From Scalesia atractyloides (Eukaryota; Streptophyta; Magnoliopsida; Asterales; Asteraceae): a stretch of DNA of 64,000 nt. Location of the stretch: positions 40,467,027 to 40,531,026 of the forward strand of contig CAMTDV010000022.1 of assembly GCA_947069175.1 (NCBI GenBank), read 5' to 3'. Position 1 is the first letter of the stretch. The number at the start of each line of letters is the position of its first letter. This document shows positions 11,509 to 22,590 of this stretch, one piece after another. The translations under genes and the position numbers were made by a program. The notes beneath the pieces were generated by a model that was not told where the DNA came from, searched no databases, and saw only the letters and a list, made by a program, of their open reading frames with translations.

Positions 11509-11968
11509 TGTTGGTGCATAATGTCTATTGCCTACGTCTAGGATGTATCTGTAATGTTTATAAACTTTACACGTTAATGTTTAAATGTGAAAATGTAAGT
11601 TTATATGTTTTAACACTACGTTTCGTACGAAAGAATACAGGTTTTGTACGAGTGACTCACTCGTACCAAGCATAGATTCATATGAAATATATTTATCTGT
11701 TTAGCACCACTTCGGTACGAGTCATGTCGACCTATAAATACGGAAGTATTGTGTTAGAGCTAGTGAGTGATTTGTCAATTGGTACAGCGAAGCTCTGCCA
11801 GTTTGTGTACTTGCATTTGTATTTGAACGTCATTATTACATCGGAAGCAGTTAAACAGTAAGTGCTATCTTGTTTGTCTTATCTACCTCTCTAACAATGA
11901 ATTCCTCCTCTGCTAGTTGAGCGAGATCAGGTCGATAGCTCATTTCGGGAGCTCGATCCCTGTTCACA
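11509..11968 (+). repeat. Element A 5' LTR
   Basis: 460 bp, TG...CA. A TATA box (cctataaata) lies at 11731-11740. Upstream are palindromic CGTACG motifs (ttcgtacgaaag, gtacgagtgactcactcgta). It has ~21 bp (around gaatacaggttttgtac) absent from the 3' LTR. Confidence 0.92.
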
Positions 11969-11970
11969 AG

Positions 11971-11983
11971 TGGTATCAGAGCC
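11971..11983 (+). other. Element A primer binding site (initiator-Met tRNA)
   Basis: tggtatcagagcc lies 2 bp after the 5' LTR end and is complementary to the 3' end of plant initiator methionine tRNA, the usual primer of plant copia elements. Confidence 0.9.
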
Positions 11984-12177
11984 ATGATATCTGATCTACA
12001 GATAGACAACAAGTAGTTACAAGTTACTAAGTGCCCAGACTTGGATATATCTTCATCTTCATCATTTTTCTGACCTATGATGGATTTTGGACAAATTTCA
12101 AACGAATTCATGGACAAAATGGACTAGGAGTTTTTGTAATTCATGTTAATCTTCAATCTAATCAAACCATATCATAA
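11984..12177 (+). other. Element A 5' leader, first part
   Basis: Noncoding leader, interrupted after 12177 by solo LTR B and resuming at 23372. It contains a five-codon upstream ORF (ATG at 12110, stop at 12125, Met-Asp-Lys-Met-Asp) with a counterpart in element I at 53446. Confidence 0.7.
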
Positions 12178-12537
12178 TGTGAGTCCCAAAACGTATTCGA
12201 ATAATAGTGGTTGATTGTTATCACCCAACAACTATGGATTAGTTGTTTGAATGTGCAAATATTAAGAAAAACCAAGCAAAGAAGATCAAGAATCTTGAAT
12301 GGATCAAACAACTAGTGTTGTACATGAAATCCCAATAAAATGTAATCAATAACAGCATATGGATAATCGGATGTAAGCACAATAGCAAAAATCACAACAC
12401 AAGAGAATCACCAAAATCTGTCCAAGAAACTTGGACATACATTCATTGAACCATCTATATATACAAACTGATCACCCAACGTATTTATTAAATACGCTGG
12501 CCTATTAAATACTGCCGCGTACATATGAGATTTACAA

Positions 12538-14025
12538 TGTCACACCCTCAATTTCCACTTGCGGAGTTCTACCGCGAGGCGTGTGAACAAACCAGAATCT
12601 GAAACACTAGTACGTCGAACGACTCTACATTGTTTGATAATACGTTTTCCAAAATCGTTCATTTTAGATTTTATATCAATTACCAATATTTAGCAGAGCA
12701 TTAGTTTTAAGTTTGAGCGGAAGCATAAATAAGTAATGATGCGGGCGCCAACACAAACGCCAAAACAAATGAAAAATCCCAAAACAATATTAGTAAATAA
12801 GACTCGATAATGACGTCTTGTTCAATGCATGTGCGTGCACCTAGAGCTCCTAGCGTCCTGAGAAACATGTAAAGAAACAAGCGTCAACATTAAAGATGAG
12901 TGAGTTCACAGGTTTTCATAAATTCGTTTGTTCGGTTATAGTTTGTTCTCTCCGTTATCCCCAACCCGGGATAACGTATCAGTTCCATTATTCCAATCCC
13001 GGAATAATAATAAGTTGTTGCTTCCAATATTCCCAACCCGGAATATTAAGTTGTTGTTTTCATTATCCCCAACCCGGGATAATAAGTTGATGTTTCCAAT
13101 ATTCCAAACCCGGAATATTAAGTTGATCCGTAATTAAGTTCAATATTAATGTATATAGGTAGCTAGCCTAAAGTCATGTCACTAAGTGTTCGCGATCGAA
13201 GCTGACTGTTGTGCCTCCATTTTGCCAGGCCTATCACATGACCATGGCGGTGTTAGGCCAATTATTCACCCGTTGACCATACCAGGTCGGCTAGCGCGAC
13301 TAGCTCGGATGGGGCTTGTCAGTGTTTTGCGATCACAAGAGTGGGATACAAGGAACAAGGCTGATCAGTGTTTTGCGATCACAAGAGTGGGACAAAGCTG
13401 CCGACGGCTGATTTCTTGAACTAGGGTTTTGTGCATTGAGAAGGAGCATGCATGAGTTTGTATTTATAGGCGCAAGAGAACAAGGTTACGGTTGGGTTTG
13501 TGGCCGTGAGACTAGGGTGGGTTAGTTTGAGTTGATCATGTGGCCGATTAGTTTGAGTTGGTTTGGGTTTGAGTTTGGTCTTGCGGCCAATAGCTTTAAT
13601 TTAAGGTTTTGGTTTGATCTTATGGCCGAAACATGTTTGGGCTGTTTTGGTTTGGTTTTGAACAAAATAGCTTTGCGGTCTTGGGCTTAATATCGCGGCC
13701 AAGGATTAGAGTGGTTTGGTTTGGGTTTGGTCTTGGCCGAATAGTTAGAGTTTTAAGTCTAGGTTTGATCGTTGTTTTCTTTTAGCCGAAGACTTGGGTT
13801 CAAGGTTTAAACTTTGTGAACTCCTAGAGTCACAATGAACCAAGGTTGGAACGTGTCGCGGTTCGGTTTAGTTCGTGCACATATCAACTCTAATTATTCA
13901 ATCACTAAAACAATCACACAACACACATCACGTATTCATTTAATTCGTACACGTTCGTACACATAGCACGTAATTAGTTTGACAAGTATCACGTTTAAGT
14001 TATCCGAAAAACCCGGGATATCACA
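12538..14025 (-). repeat. Element C 3' LTR, internally deleted
   Basis: 1488 bp against 3238 bp for the 5' LTR. After ggggcttgt at 13311-13319 it jumps over the sequence present at 20819-22590 of the other LTR. The junction carries a 26-bp copy (13320-13345) of sequence found again at 13366-13391. The rest matches the 5' LTR almost base for base. Confidence 0.92.
12950..13130. repeat. Array of five imperfect palindromes in element C 3' LTR
   Basis: Five units spaced about 35-40 bp apart, such as ttatccccaacccgggataa and aatattcccaacccggaata. Units are built on a TTATCC or AATATTCC arm, an AACCC centre and its mirror arm. The same array is at 20452-20622 in the 5' LTR. It gives rise to spurious ORFs rich in QPGI repeats, which I do not call as genes. 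Confidence 0.88.
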
Positions 14026-14296
14026 TTATCCCCATGTTGAAAGAATTTTCGTCCCGAAAATTGAGTAAACGCGGTTTAGCATGTAGCGTACATGTTCAGA
14101 GTGCCACGCACAAAGATTTAGTTCGTTTATAATGGTACGCAACGTTACAAGAAGTTCCCAAGTGTCATACACAACGATTTCCAAGTGCGATGCACAAGAA
14201 TTTAGTCAACAATAGTACGCGAAAGTATGAGAAAGTATGAGAAATTTCCAGGTTGTCACATCATCCCCATGTTGAAAGAATTTTCGTCCCGAAAAT
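14026..14296 (-). other. Element C polypurine tract and duplicated 3' segment
   Basis: On the minus strand caacatggggataa ends at the LTR start, the polypurine tract. The same block, about 40 bp around catgttgaaagaattttcgt, occurs at 14021-14061 and again at 14257-14298, about 236 bp apart. So the element has two polypurine-like tracts. The sequence between them contains no gene. Confidence 0.8.
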
Positions 14297-14928
14297 TTAG
14301 TTAGTGGTATCGTTAGTTTGCTGTTCAGTTGCGAAGAGATGTGGGTATTTGCTTTTCATTTGGTCCTCTCTTTCCCACGTGAACTCCGGTCCACGCTTAG
14401 AGTCCCAACGAACTTTAACGATTGGAATCTTGCTGTGTCTTCGAGTCTTGATCTCACGATCCATGATCTCAATAGGATTTTCCACGAAGTGTAGTTGTTC
14501 ATCCACTTGGATCTCATCCAATGGAATAACTAGAGTTTCATCTGATAGACACTTCTTCAGATTTGACACGTGAAATACGTTGTGAACTCCACTGAGTTCG
14601 GCAGGAAGGTCTAATTGGTATGCTACGGGTCCGATTCGTTTCAAGATTACAAACGGGCCTACGTACCGTGGGTTAAGTTTGCCCCGTTTTCCAAAGCGGA
14701 TTACACCCTTCCAGGGTGACACCTTTAGTAGGACGCGATCGCCTACTTGAAATTCGAGCGGTTTGCTTGTTGATCAGCGTAGCTTTTCTGTCGATCTCGT
14801 GCCGCCGCCATGCGGTTTCTGATTTGTACAATCTTTTCAGTAGCCTCAAGTATTAACTCAGGGCCTGTGAGTTGACTGTCACTGACTTCTGCCCAGCAGA
14901 CCGGTGATCTACATTTACGACCGTATAA
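14297..14928 (-). pseudogene. Element C integrase C-terminal domain and chromodomain
   Basis: The open frame at 14297-14722 (141 aa) contains the integrase GPY/F module (RYVGPFVILKRIGPVAYQL, residues about 20-38) and HNVFHVSNLKKCL. It ends with a chromodomain at about residues 78-132 (ENPIEIMDREIKTRRHSKIP, VKVRWDSKRGPEFTWERED). Chromodomains of this class steer integration to heterochromatin. The stretch 14723-14928 reads ALYGRKCRSPVCWAEV in the main pol frame. It is cut from pol by a TAG at about 14929-14931, replacing the usual codon after PF, and by a frameshift near 14750. The active element would have all of this in one polyprotein. Confidence 0.9.
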
Positions 14929-17900
14929 TGCCTAAAACGGTGCTGCCGAAATACTCGTGTGATAGCTGTTGTTATATGAGAATTCTACTAGAGGCAGGTG
15001 AATTTCCCAATTATTTCCGAAGTCCACTACGCATGCCCTAAGCATGTCTTCCAAGGTCTGTATGGTTCTTTCACTTTGACCATCAGTCTGAGGGTGATAG
15101 GCTGTGCTCATATCCAGGCGGGTTCCCAACGCTTTCTGGAGTGACCGCCAGAAGTTTGACGTGAAGCGAGCATCTCTGTCTGAGATGATGGACGTTGGCA
15201 CACCGTGCCGAGAAACTACTTCCTTAATGTAGATGCGAGTCAACTTCTCCATCTTATCTGTTTCTTTAATAGCTAGGAAGTATGCGGACTTAGTTAAACG
15301 ATCCACGATCACCCAGATGGTATCGCAACCACCCAAGGTTCGCGGGAGTTTAGTGATGAAATCCATTGAGATCTGATCCCACTTCCACACTGGGATCTCA
15401 GGTTGTTGGAGTAGCCCCGATGGCTTTTGATATTCCACCTTGACTTTTGCACAAGTCAAACATTTACTCACGTAGGTGGCTATATCGGCTTTCATGTTGG
15501 GCCACCAATACGCAACTTTAAGGTCTTGATACATCTTATCCGAACCCGGATGGACAGAGTATCGAGATTTGTGAGCTTCGTCCATGACTAGCTCTCTAAG
15601 GTTTCCGTAGAGAGGTACCCATATGCGATTCATGAAATACCGGGCTCCATTGGGCTTTACTTCCCAATCACGTTCCATTTTTCCCACTGATTCGGCTTTG
15701 ATGTTTTCCTCCTTAACTGCTTCTAACTGGGCGTCGCGTATTTGATGGGGTAGCCCCGAATGAATAGTGAGTTGTAGTGCTCGTACACGACGAGGTTTCA
15801 AGTGTTCCTTCCTACTGAGGGCATCAGCTACCACGTTAGCTTTACCCGGGTGATACCGAATGGCACACTCATAATCGTTCAAGAGTTCGACCCAGCGACG
15901 CTGTCGCATGTTCAACTCTTTCTGATCAAAGATGTGTTGGAGGCTTTTATGGTCTGTGAAGATTGTGCACTTCGTTCCATAGAGGTAGTGTCTCCAAATC
16001 TTAAGTGCAAACACTACTGCTCCCAATTCCAGGTCATGCGTCGTGTAGTTTTTCTCGTGAACTTTCAGCTGTCGTGACGCATACGCGATGACCTTATCGC
16101 GTTGCATGAGTACGCATCCCAACCCCTGAATGGAAGCATCACAATACACTACAAAGTCATCTGTCCCTTCCGGCAAGGACATAATGGGTGCACTGCAAAG
16201 TTTCTGCTTCAGCAATTGAAATGCTGCTTCTTGCTTTTCACCCCAAGCATACTTGATGCCCTTCTGGGTGAGGGTAGTAAGCGGCTGTGCAATCTTTGAG
16301 AATCCCTCGATGAAGCGTCTGTAGTAACCAGCCAATCCCAAAAATTGGCGGATCTCCGTCGGTGTCTTAGGTGCTTCCCAGTTTTTGATGGCTTCAATCT
16401 TGGCAGGGTCTACATGGATACCCTTTTCATTCACGACGTGCCCGAGAAACTGAACTTCCCGGATCCAGAAATCACACTTCGAGAGCTTGGCATATAGCTT
16501 TTCCTGTTGAAGCAGCTCTAGCAGTAATCGTAGGTGTTCAGCATGCTCTTCTTCACTTTTGGAGTAGATGAGTATGTCATCGATGAACACAATGACAAAT
16601 TTGTCGAGGTATGGTTTACACACGCGGTTCATGAGGTCCATGAACACCGCAGGTGCGTTAGTGAGACCGAATGGCATGACCAAGAACTCATAATGGCCAT
16701 ACCGAGTGCGAAATGCCGTCTTAGCGATATCCTCCTCCCTGACGCGTAGCTGGTGGTAACCAGACCGTAAATCAATCTTGGAGTAGTAGCTTGACTCTTG
16801 TAGTTGGTCGAATAGATCGTCGATGTGAGGTAACGGGTATCGGTTCTTGACAGTAACCTTGTTGAGTTCCCTATAGTCGATGCACATGCGGAAAGTCCCG
16901 TCCTTTTTCTTGACAAAGAGGACTGGAGCTCCCCATGGCGAAACGCTTGGTCGGATAAATCCTTTTTCCAACAGCTCTTGAAGTTGGGTAGACAGCTCCT
17001 GCAGTTCGGCTGGAGCTAGGCGGTATGGAGCCTTGGCGATGGGAGTTGCATTGCTTGCCAATTCGATTTCGAACTCCAATTGTCGATGTGGTGGAAGACC
17101 TGGTAGTTCTTCTGGGAATACATCGGAAAAATTACGGACGACAGGGATGTCTTCTATACGTTTCTCGTCTTTAGGCTGTTCGGTAATTAGTGCGAGTAAA
17201 GCGAAGGAATTCTTTTTCCGAAGATACTTCTGCGCTTGCATGTATAAGATGATGTTGGTGACGGGGCTTGCCTTATCGCCTTGTACTGTCAGGATTTCGT
17301 CGTTCGAGAGTGGAATACGGATAGACTTTTCGAAGCAGAGAACTTCAGCCCGGACGTCGGATAGCCAGTCCATTCCGACTACCACGTCAAAACTACCCAG
17401 GGGAGTTGTCATCAGATCGATGGTAAAAGTGTGGCCCGCGAGTTTGAGTTGACAGCCGGATACGATTTGGGTCACATCTACCGATTTACCATTGGCTAAT
17501 TCTATCACATAAGGGGTCTCTAATGGTTTAAGCGTGAGATTTAGGTTCTTCCTAAAAGACTCAGATATAAAACTCCTATCCGCACCCGTATCAGAAAGCA
17601 CAGTAGCAAAATGTTCATTAAGGGGAAACTTACCGGTGACCACGTTCGTGTCGTTTCTGGCCTCTCCGCGGCCCAATGTAAATGCGCGACCTTTGGCACC
17701 TCCTGTGCCACCATTCCCATTATTGTTGTTGTTATTATTGTTGCGGTTGTTGTGGTTGTTTCCACCATTATTGTTGTTGTTGCGCAACTGTGGGCAGTCT
17801 TTTCTGAAATGAGCAGTGCTACCACACTGATAGCATCCCCGGTTTATACCCTGCTGCTGACCTTGGGGCTGATTTTGATTTTGTCGGGACATGATTTCCC

Positions 17901-18243
17901 CACGACAATCCTTTGCCGCATGTCCCACCTTGCCACATCTTTGGCAGCGACTTCCGGCACAAGGGCCGTTATGGTGAAGATTGCAGCGGTTGCACTGCGG
18001 CTTTCGACCTACATAGCTGCCTGCATTCTGGTTGTTGTTGTTATTGTTGTAGTTGTTGTTGTTGTTGTTGTTGGCGGAATGATTTTGATGACCCCGGTGG
18101 CTGTGGTAATGATTGAACCGTTTCTGGTTCCCTTGCTGCGGATGTGATGACGAAGACTGTCGAACAGTGGAGTCTTCAAATTTTCTTTTGTTATCTGGGG
18201 AAACTTCAGTTGTACCCCGTGCTGGCAGTTTCTTCTGTTCCAC
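14929..18243 (-). pseudogene. Element C gag C-terminus, protease, RT, RNase H and integrase core
   Basis: A continuous 1103-residue frame. It holds an Asn-rich segment, three Cys/His knuckles (about 84-95, CQRCGKVGHAAKDC at 100-113, CYQCGSTAHFRKDC at 137-150) and protease LSDTGADRSF at 217-224. RT runs from about 400 to 600 with FIDDILIYS at 553-561. RNase H has YCDAS at about 700-704. The integrase zinc domain (HPGSDKMYQDL, CLTCAK) is at about 891-931, and the catalytic residues D961, D1022 and E1058 are all visible. The frame ends at a premature TAG. The N-terminus joins gag through a 1-nt frameshift near 18270. Enzymatic motifs appear intact, so the damage is confined to the joins. Confidence 0.94.
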
Positions 18244-18964
18244 CGCTTTATCGGTGAGTTTGGAGCCAATCGGATTGCTTGATGTTCAGTTACAGGGTTA
18301 CTAGACATCACCATACCCTGAATTTCCGGAACCAGACCCCCGAGATAGAACTCGAGTATTTTCTCCACCGTGTTGGCCAATTCAGGACACAGAAATACCA
18401 AGTCATGGTGTTTTGTGGTGTAAGCCTCAATTTCCGATCCCACCATTTTGTGGTTCCATAGAGCTTGCTCTAACTGTTGCACTCTGTCTCGTGGACAGTA
18501 TTCCTCTTTAATCAGGGCCTTGAACTCAGTCCATGCCATTGCGTTTGCAGCTAACAGTCCACGTGTTTGGACTTGGGCATTCCACCATGTCAGTGCCCCA
18601 TCTTCCAGTGTTGAGGCTGCGTATTTGACCTTGTTTGCCTCTAGGCAGTTGCACATTTCAAAAACGGATTCTGATTTTTCGATCCAGCGGACCAATCCAA
18701 TGGGTCCTTCCGCCCCCGAGAATTTGCTAGGCTTTGCGTCAAGGAACATCTTATTGGGGTTAAAGCCCCCTCCTGCTGACAGAGAACAGGAAGTCAGCAA
18801 GGAATTTTACTAGCCTCACTATTAGATTTTCACGCGAAAATTTAATAATGGTTACCTGTCGGCTGGTTCTGAACACCCGCTAAAGCTGCGTTCACATGCT
18901 CCAGAATCATGGCAGCTAGCTCTTCGGGCGTCAAGTTAAGGTTTCTACGTCTTCCAGTCGCCAT
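18244..18964 (-). pseudogene. Element C gag N-terminal part (capsid)
   Basis: The likely start is the ATG at 18962-18964 (MATGRRRNLNLTPEELAAMI). It is followed by a stop at 18842-18844, and then the main gag frame below about 18800: FNPNKMFLDAKPSKFSGAEG, CNCLEANKVKYAASTLEDGA, LTWWNAQVQTRG. This is the retrotransposon gag (capsid) domain. At about 18270 the frame must shift by one base to enter the 1103-residue frame. Two interruptions thus make it a pseudogene. The capsid packages the element RNA. Confidence 0.88.
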
Positions 18965-19222
18965 TTAGATCTTCGAAACACAACACAAACACACCCTGAT
19001 AAGTCTATATATCCAATATAGTTATCCTACTTCGTACTTTAATAATTATTAAGTTATGTCAACTCAATATGTTAAATAGTCAAAGAAATACTTGATTAAC
19101 TGGAATTTCAACGTCTTACAAAAAGTGCAATCAAACATACGAATTCACTATAAAGTCTCAGGTTTAAATACAAGTGGGAAAATAATAAACTGAAGGAAAA
19201 CAAATAATATAAACGAGACGTG
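18965..19222 (-). other. Element C spacer between extra ORF and gag
   Basis: AT-rich, no ORF or motif that I can support. It separates the acidic end of the extra ORF from the gag ATG. Confidence 0.6.
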
Positions 19223-19829
19223 TCAGTCGTCTACGTCTCCATTCCCCAAGTCACTGTCGTTGTCGTCATCCTGTGCGGCATTTCCAGCTTCCTCAGCTGG
19301 GTCCTCCTCCGGATCCTCCTCTGGATCTTCCTCTGGATCCTCCTCTAACGGCACTGGAGGGGCCGGTGCTGGTTCAAGTGCTTGATTTTGCAGTTCCTGA
19401 ATGTTCCAACTATTCCAGGACCCTGTCCTCAAGCCAGTCAGCTCTTATCTGCTCAGCACGCAGATCTCTGGCTATGGTGTTACGAGCTATCTTACTCGTA
19501 CGATGCTCTTCCTCGAGCGAGTCGGTCTTTCCTGTAAGGTGTCGGATCATCCATCCTTGTGCTAAGATGGTTTCCTGCATTCTTTCTAACTGTTTTTGTT
19601 GTGTATGCACTAGGATTCTAAGCATGTCGATTCCTATTTCTACAGGATTAACCGGTTCAACCGGTACAGCAATAGTTGGGCGCAACGACTCCTCCTCCCC
19701 CAGAGCGAGCCTTTTCCTCGCCGCTGAGCGTGTCTCCACGCCATAAGGTGGTATGGGTTCCACCATTGGTGCCTTTCCTGGTGCCCTTGGTGGCGTAAGT
19801 CTGTCGGACGATGATGAGGATGATGACAT
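19223..19829 (-). CDS. Element C extra ORF between 5' LTR and gag, possibly frameshifted
   Basis: Two overlapping frames, 19410-19829 (139 aa) and 19223-19432 (69 aa), look like one protein split by a frameshift near 19420. The first begins with a Ser run and a basic Pro-rich stretch (TPPRAPGKAPMVEPIPPYG). It then has a helix-rich part with heptad-like spacing (LVHTQQKQLERMQETILAQG; LEEEHRTSKIARNTIARDL), a probable coiled coil. The second is acidic with repeats of EEDPEEDP and ends in Asp-rich sequence. It is not gag, protease or pol. I do not recognise a family. It lies between the primer site and gag on the same strand, so it would be the first ORF on the element transcript. Function unknown. 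Confidence 0.6.
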
Positions 19830-20017
19830 TGCCTGTTAGGTCGTGTAGTTAGTTACGAGTTGTTTTCATTTCTTATTATGAAGGTATAATCTACCAAACA
19901 CGATTGTGGCATATTGCATAACAAGATATAATAATTCGGTGCCAAACTAGGTCTAGTGTCGTGATATCAGCTATAGTTTAGATTTACTTCTAATGCAAAC
20001 ATGGTTCTCTATAGCTA

Positions 20018-20032
20018 GTGGCTCTGATACCA
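20018..20032 (-). other. Element C primer binding site (initiator-Met tRNA)
   Basis: On the minus strand tggtatcagagccac begins 3 bp after the 5' LTR end. It is complementary to the plant initiator-Met tRNA 3' end, the common chromovirus primer. The leader to the extra ORF (19830-20017) holds nothing else I can name. Confidence 0.92.
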
Positions 20033-20451
20033 ATCTGTAACACCCTCAATTTCCACTTGCGGAGTTCTACCGCGAGGCGTGTGAACAAACCAGAATCTGA
20101 AACACTAGTACGTCGAACGACTCTACATGGTTTGATAATACGTTTTCCAAAATCGTTCATTTTAGATTTTATATCAATTACCAATATTTAGCAGAGCATT
20201 AGTTTTAAGTTTGAGCGGAAGCATAAATAAGTAATGATGCGGGCGCCAACACAAACGCCAAAACAAATGAAAAATCCCAAAACAATATTAGTAAATAAGA
20301 CTCGATAATGACGTCTTGTTCGATGCATGTGCGTGCACCTAGAGCTCCTAGCGTCCTGAGAAACATGTAAAGAAACAAGCGTCAACATTAAAGATGAGTG
20401 AGTTCACAGGTTTTCATAAACTCGTTTGTTCGGTTATAGTTTGTTCTCTCC

Positions 20452-20622
20452 ATTATCCCCAACCCGGGATAACGTATCAGTTCCATTATTCCAATCCCGG
20501 AATAATAATAAGTTGTTGCTTCCAATATTCCCAACCCGGAATATTAAGTTGTTGTTTCCATTATCCCCAACCCGGGATAATAAGTAGATGTTTCCAATAT
20601 TCCAAACCCGGAATATTAAGTT
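20452..20622. repeat. Array of five imperfect palindromes in element C 5' LTR
   Basis: Same array as at 12950-13130, with single-base differences (for example ccattatcccc for ccgttatcccc, and agtagatg for agttgatg). Mirror arms are preserved. Confidence 0.88.
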
Positions 20623-20818
20623 GATCCGTAATTAAGTTCAATATTAATGTATCTAGGTAGCTAGCCTAAAGTCATGTCACTAAGTGTTCGCGATCGAAGC
20701 TGACTGTTGTGCCTCCGTTTTGCCAGGCCTATCACATGACCATGGCGGTGTTAGGCCAATTATTCACCCGTTGACCATACCAGGTCGGCTAGCGCGACTA
20801 GCTCGGATGGGGCTTGTC

Positions 20819-22590
20819 GGGCCCGGTAGTACTACTTATAATTCCCCCGCTATTTAACCCAAATACTAACGATCCGAGGAGATTGTCGAGGACTTAAGTG
20901 ATAAAGCTGCTTAGTGACCATAACATTACATTAACATTAACTTAGTTACCGTATAGTTATGTGACGTTAAATTCGTATAACGTAAAGAGTTTGAGTTTGA
21001 GAGTGTATACATGTTTCTCCCCCTGTTGTTTAAAAACCGGATAAAGTTAGGGGCCGTGAACTCACCTTTATTTGCTCGGTTAGTGTAGCAAAGATGTTAT
21101 AAGAGATGGGACCGCTAGTTGCGTCCTAACAAACCAATTAATTACACGTCAGTGTGAAATCACACCAATACAAATTCCACACGCAATTTACTCACAAAGT
21201 GATACACACAAACAACATATCTAACACTCAAACATGCATGCAAGTATTCTCATGTGATCATAGAAATCAAACAACTTATCATGAACATATTCCAAATCCA
21301 TACAACACTTTATGCATACAATCACAAGTTATCAACTTTCTGCTTAACACTCAATTATTCAGCTGTTTTCTAGGATTTTTATAAAATAGTTCTAACATTT
21401 CAAAAATTCCCATATTTTTACAGTAGGTGACATTTATACCATAGAAATTTATATAATTTTTCCAAGTCCTAAATCTTTACCAATTTACCATAAATATTAA
21501 TTCACTAAGCTGCAGTCAGATTTACCGCTTTCTGACTGCAGTCCACGGAAGAATATATTTAAAAATCACTGATCGTCCGATTAACAAAATTCCAGTTGGA
21601 GTTGCCCGGAAATTTCCAAACCTAGTTGCTGTACAAAAATCATGACTCAACTTCCTACTGATTTTAAAATCTAATCTGATAAACAATCAACAAAATTCCA
21701 GCATTTTAACAGCTTTAGCTACTGAACTTGTTTGGCCCTTTAAAAATATCAAACGATTTCAGAAAATTATGAATCCGGCGCCATTAGATTCCTTATTCAA
21801 ATCTCTACGTTCTAGATATCAGAAAATCCGTTCTTCGACAACTAACGACCGAGTTACAGCCTGATGAAGTCGGCTGTAACTATTACTCAGCAACTGATTC
21901 AGCATACCTTTATCATAAACTTGTGTAATCCTGTTCATGCGATTAATCTAGGCGATCTAAAACCGATTTCTAATCCTAGATTAATACTACTATTTCATCC
22001 ATGCAAACCCTAGTTCTTACTTCTAGCTTTTACAAACAAAACATACTTGTAACTTGTGATTTCCGAAAACAATTCTGCATATGAACAATGATCAAATCAG
22101 CCGATTTCTTAACACTCACATAATCCGAAACTATACCATCATCTAATGTAAACATCATTAACAAATCAGCTAGTCTAACATTTCGTTCAATCATGCTTGG
22201 CAAGCTTATATGTTCCGAAAACTATCATACATATAAACAAAGATTAACTCAGCCGATTTCATTCAGTAATTATCGTCCGAAACAACTAACCATTCAAGCA
22301 TATACATATCCGAAGCAACTAATCATTCAAGCATATGTCCGAGACAACAAATCATTCAAGCATACATATATCGATATATCCGAACATGATCTCGTAATCA
22401 AGTATGGTCCTAACCTTGAATAACTAGACAAACAAGCCGAGTCTTGGACAAGGAGTGTCCGGCTGTTCCAGCAAACCGCGACTGAAGGAACTGAAAAAGG
22501 AAATCTGCTCGTGATCGACAAGGAGTGCAAGGGCTGTTTGCGGTCAGGAGATAAGGATGGCGATGGCTGCTGCTGTTGCTGCGACCGAGA
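20819..22590. other. LTR segment present only in the 5' LTR of element C
   Basis: 1772 bp between gcttgtc and ggatacaagg. It has no coding content that I can support. It is AT-rich with two or three repeats of a catataaacaaagattaac-like phrase around 22080-22260 and of attcaagcatatgtccgaga-like phrases at 22290-22380. Confidence 0.8.

Noticed and set aside
12950..13130. CRISPR-like array of regular palindromic repeats
   Set aside because: Units are imperfect, spacers are not unique sequences, and the array lies in a plant LTR present in both LTR copies.
12896..13137. Overlapping ORFs with repeated QPGI motif, also at 20394-20624
   Set aside because: They come from the palindrome array in the Tekay LTR; both frames are open only because of the repeat unit.
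17611..18147. 178-residue plus-strand ORF with long Val/Ile runs, looking like a membrane protein
   Set aside because: It is the antisense of the Asn-codon-rich gag of element C; the runs come from repeated aac/aat codons read backwards.
20018..20032. Possible tRNA genes at tggtatcagagcc sites (11971, 20018, 41790, 51692)
   Set aside because: Only the 3'-end complement is present, next to LTRs; no cloverleaf. They are primer binding sites.
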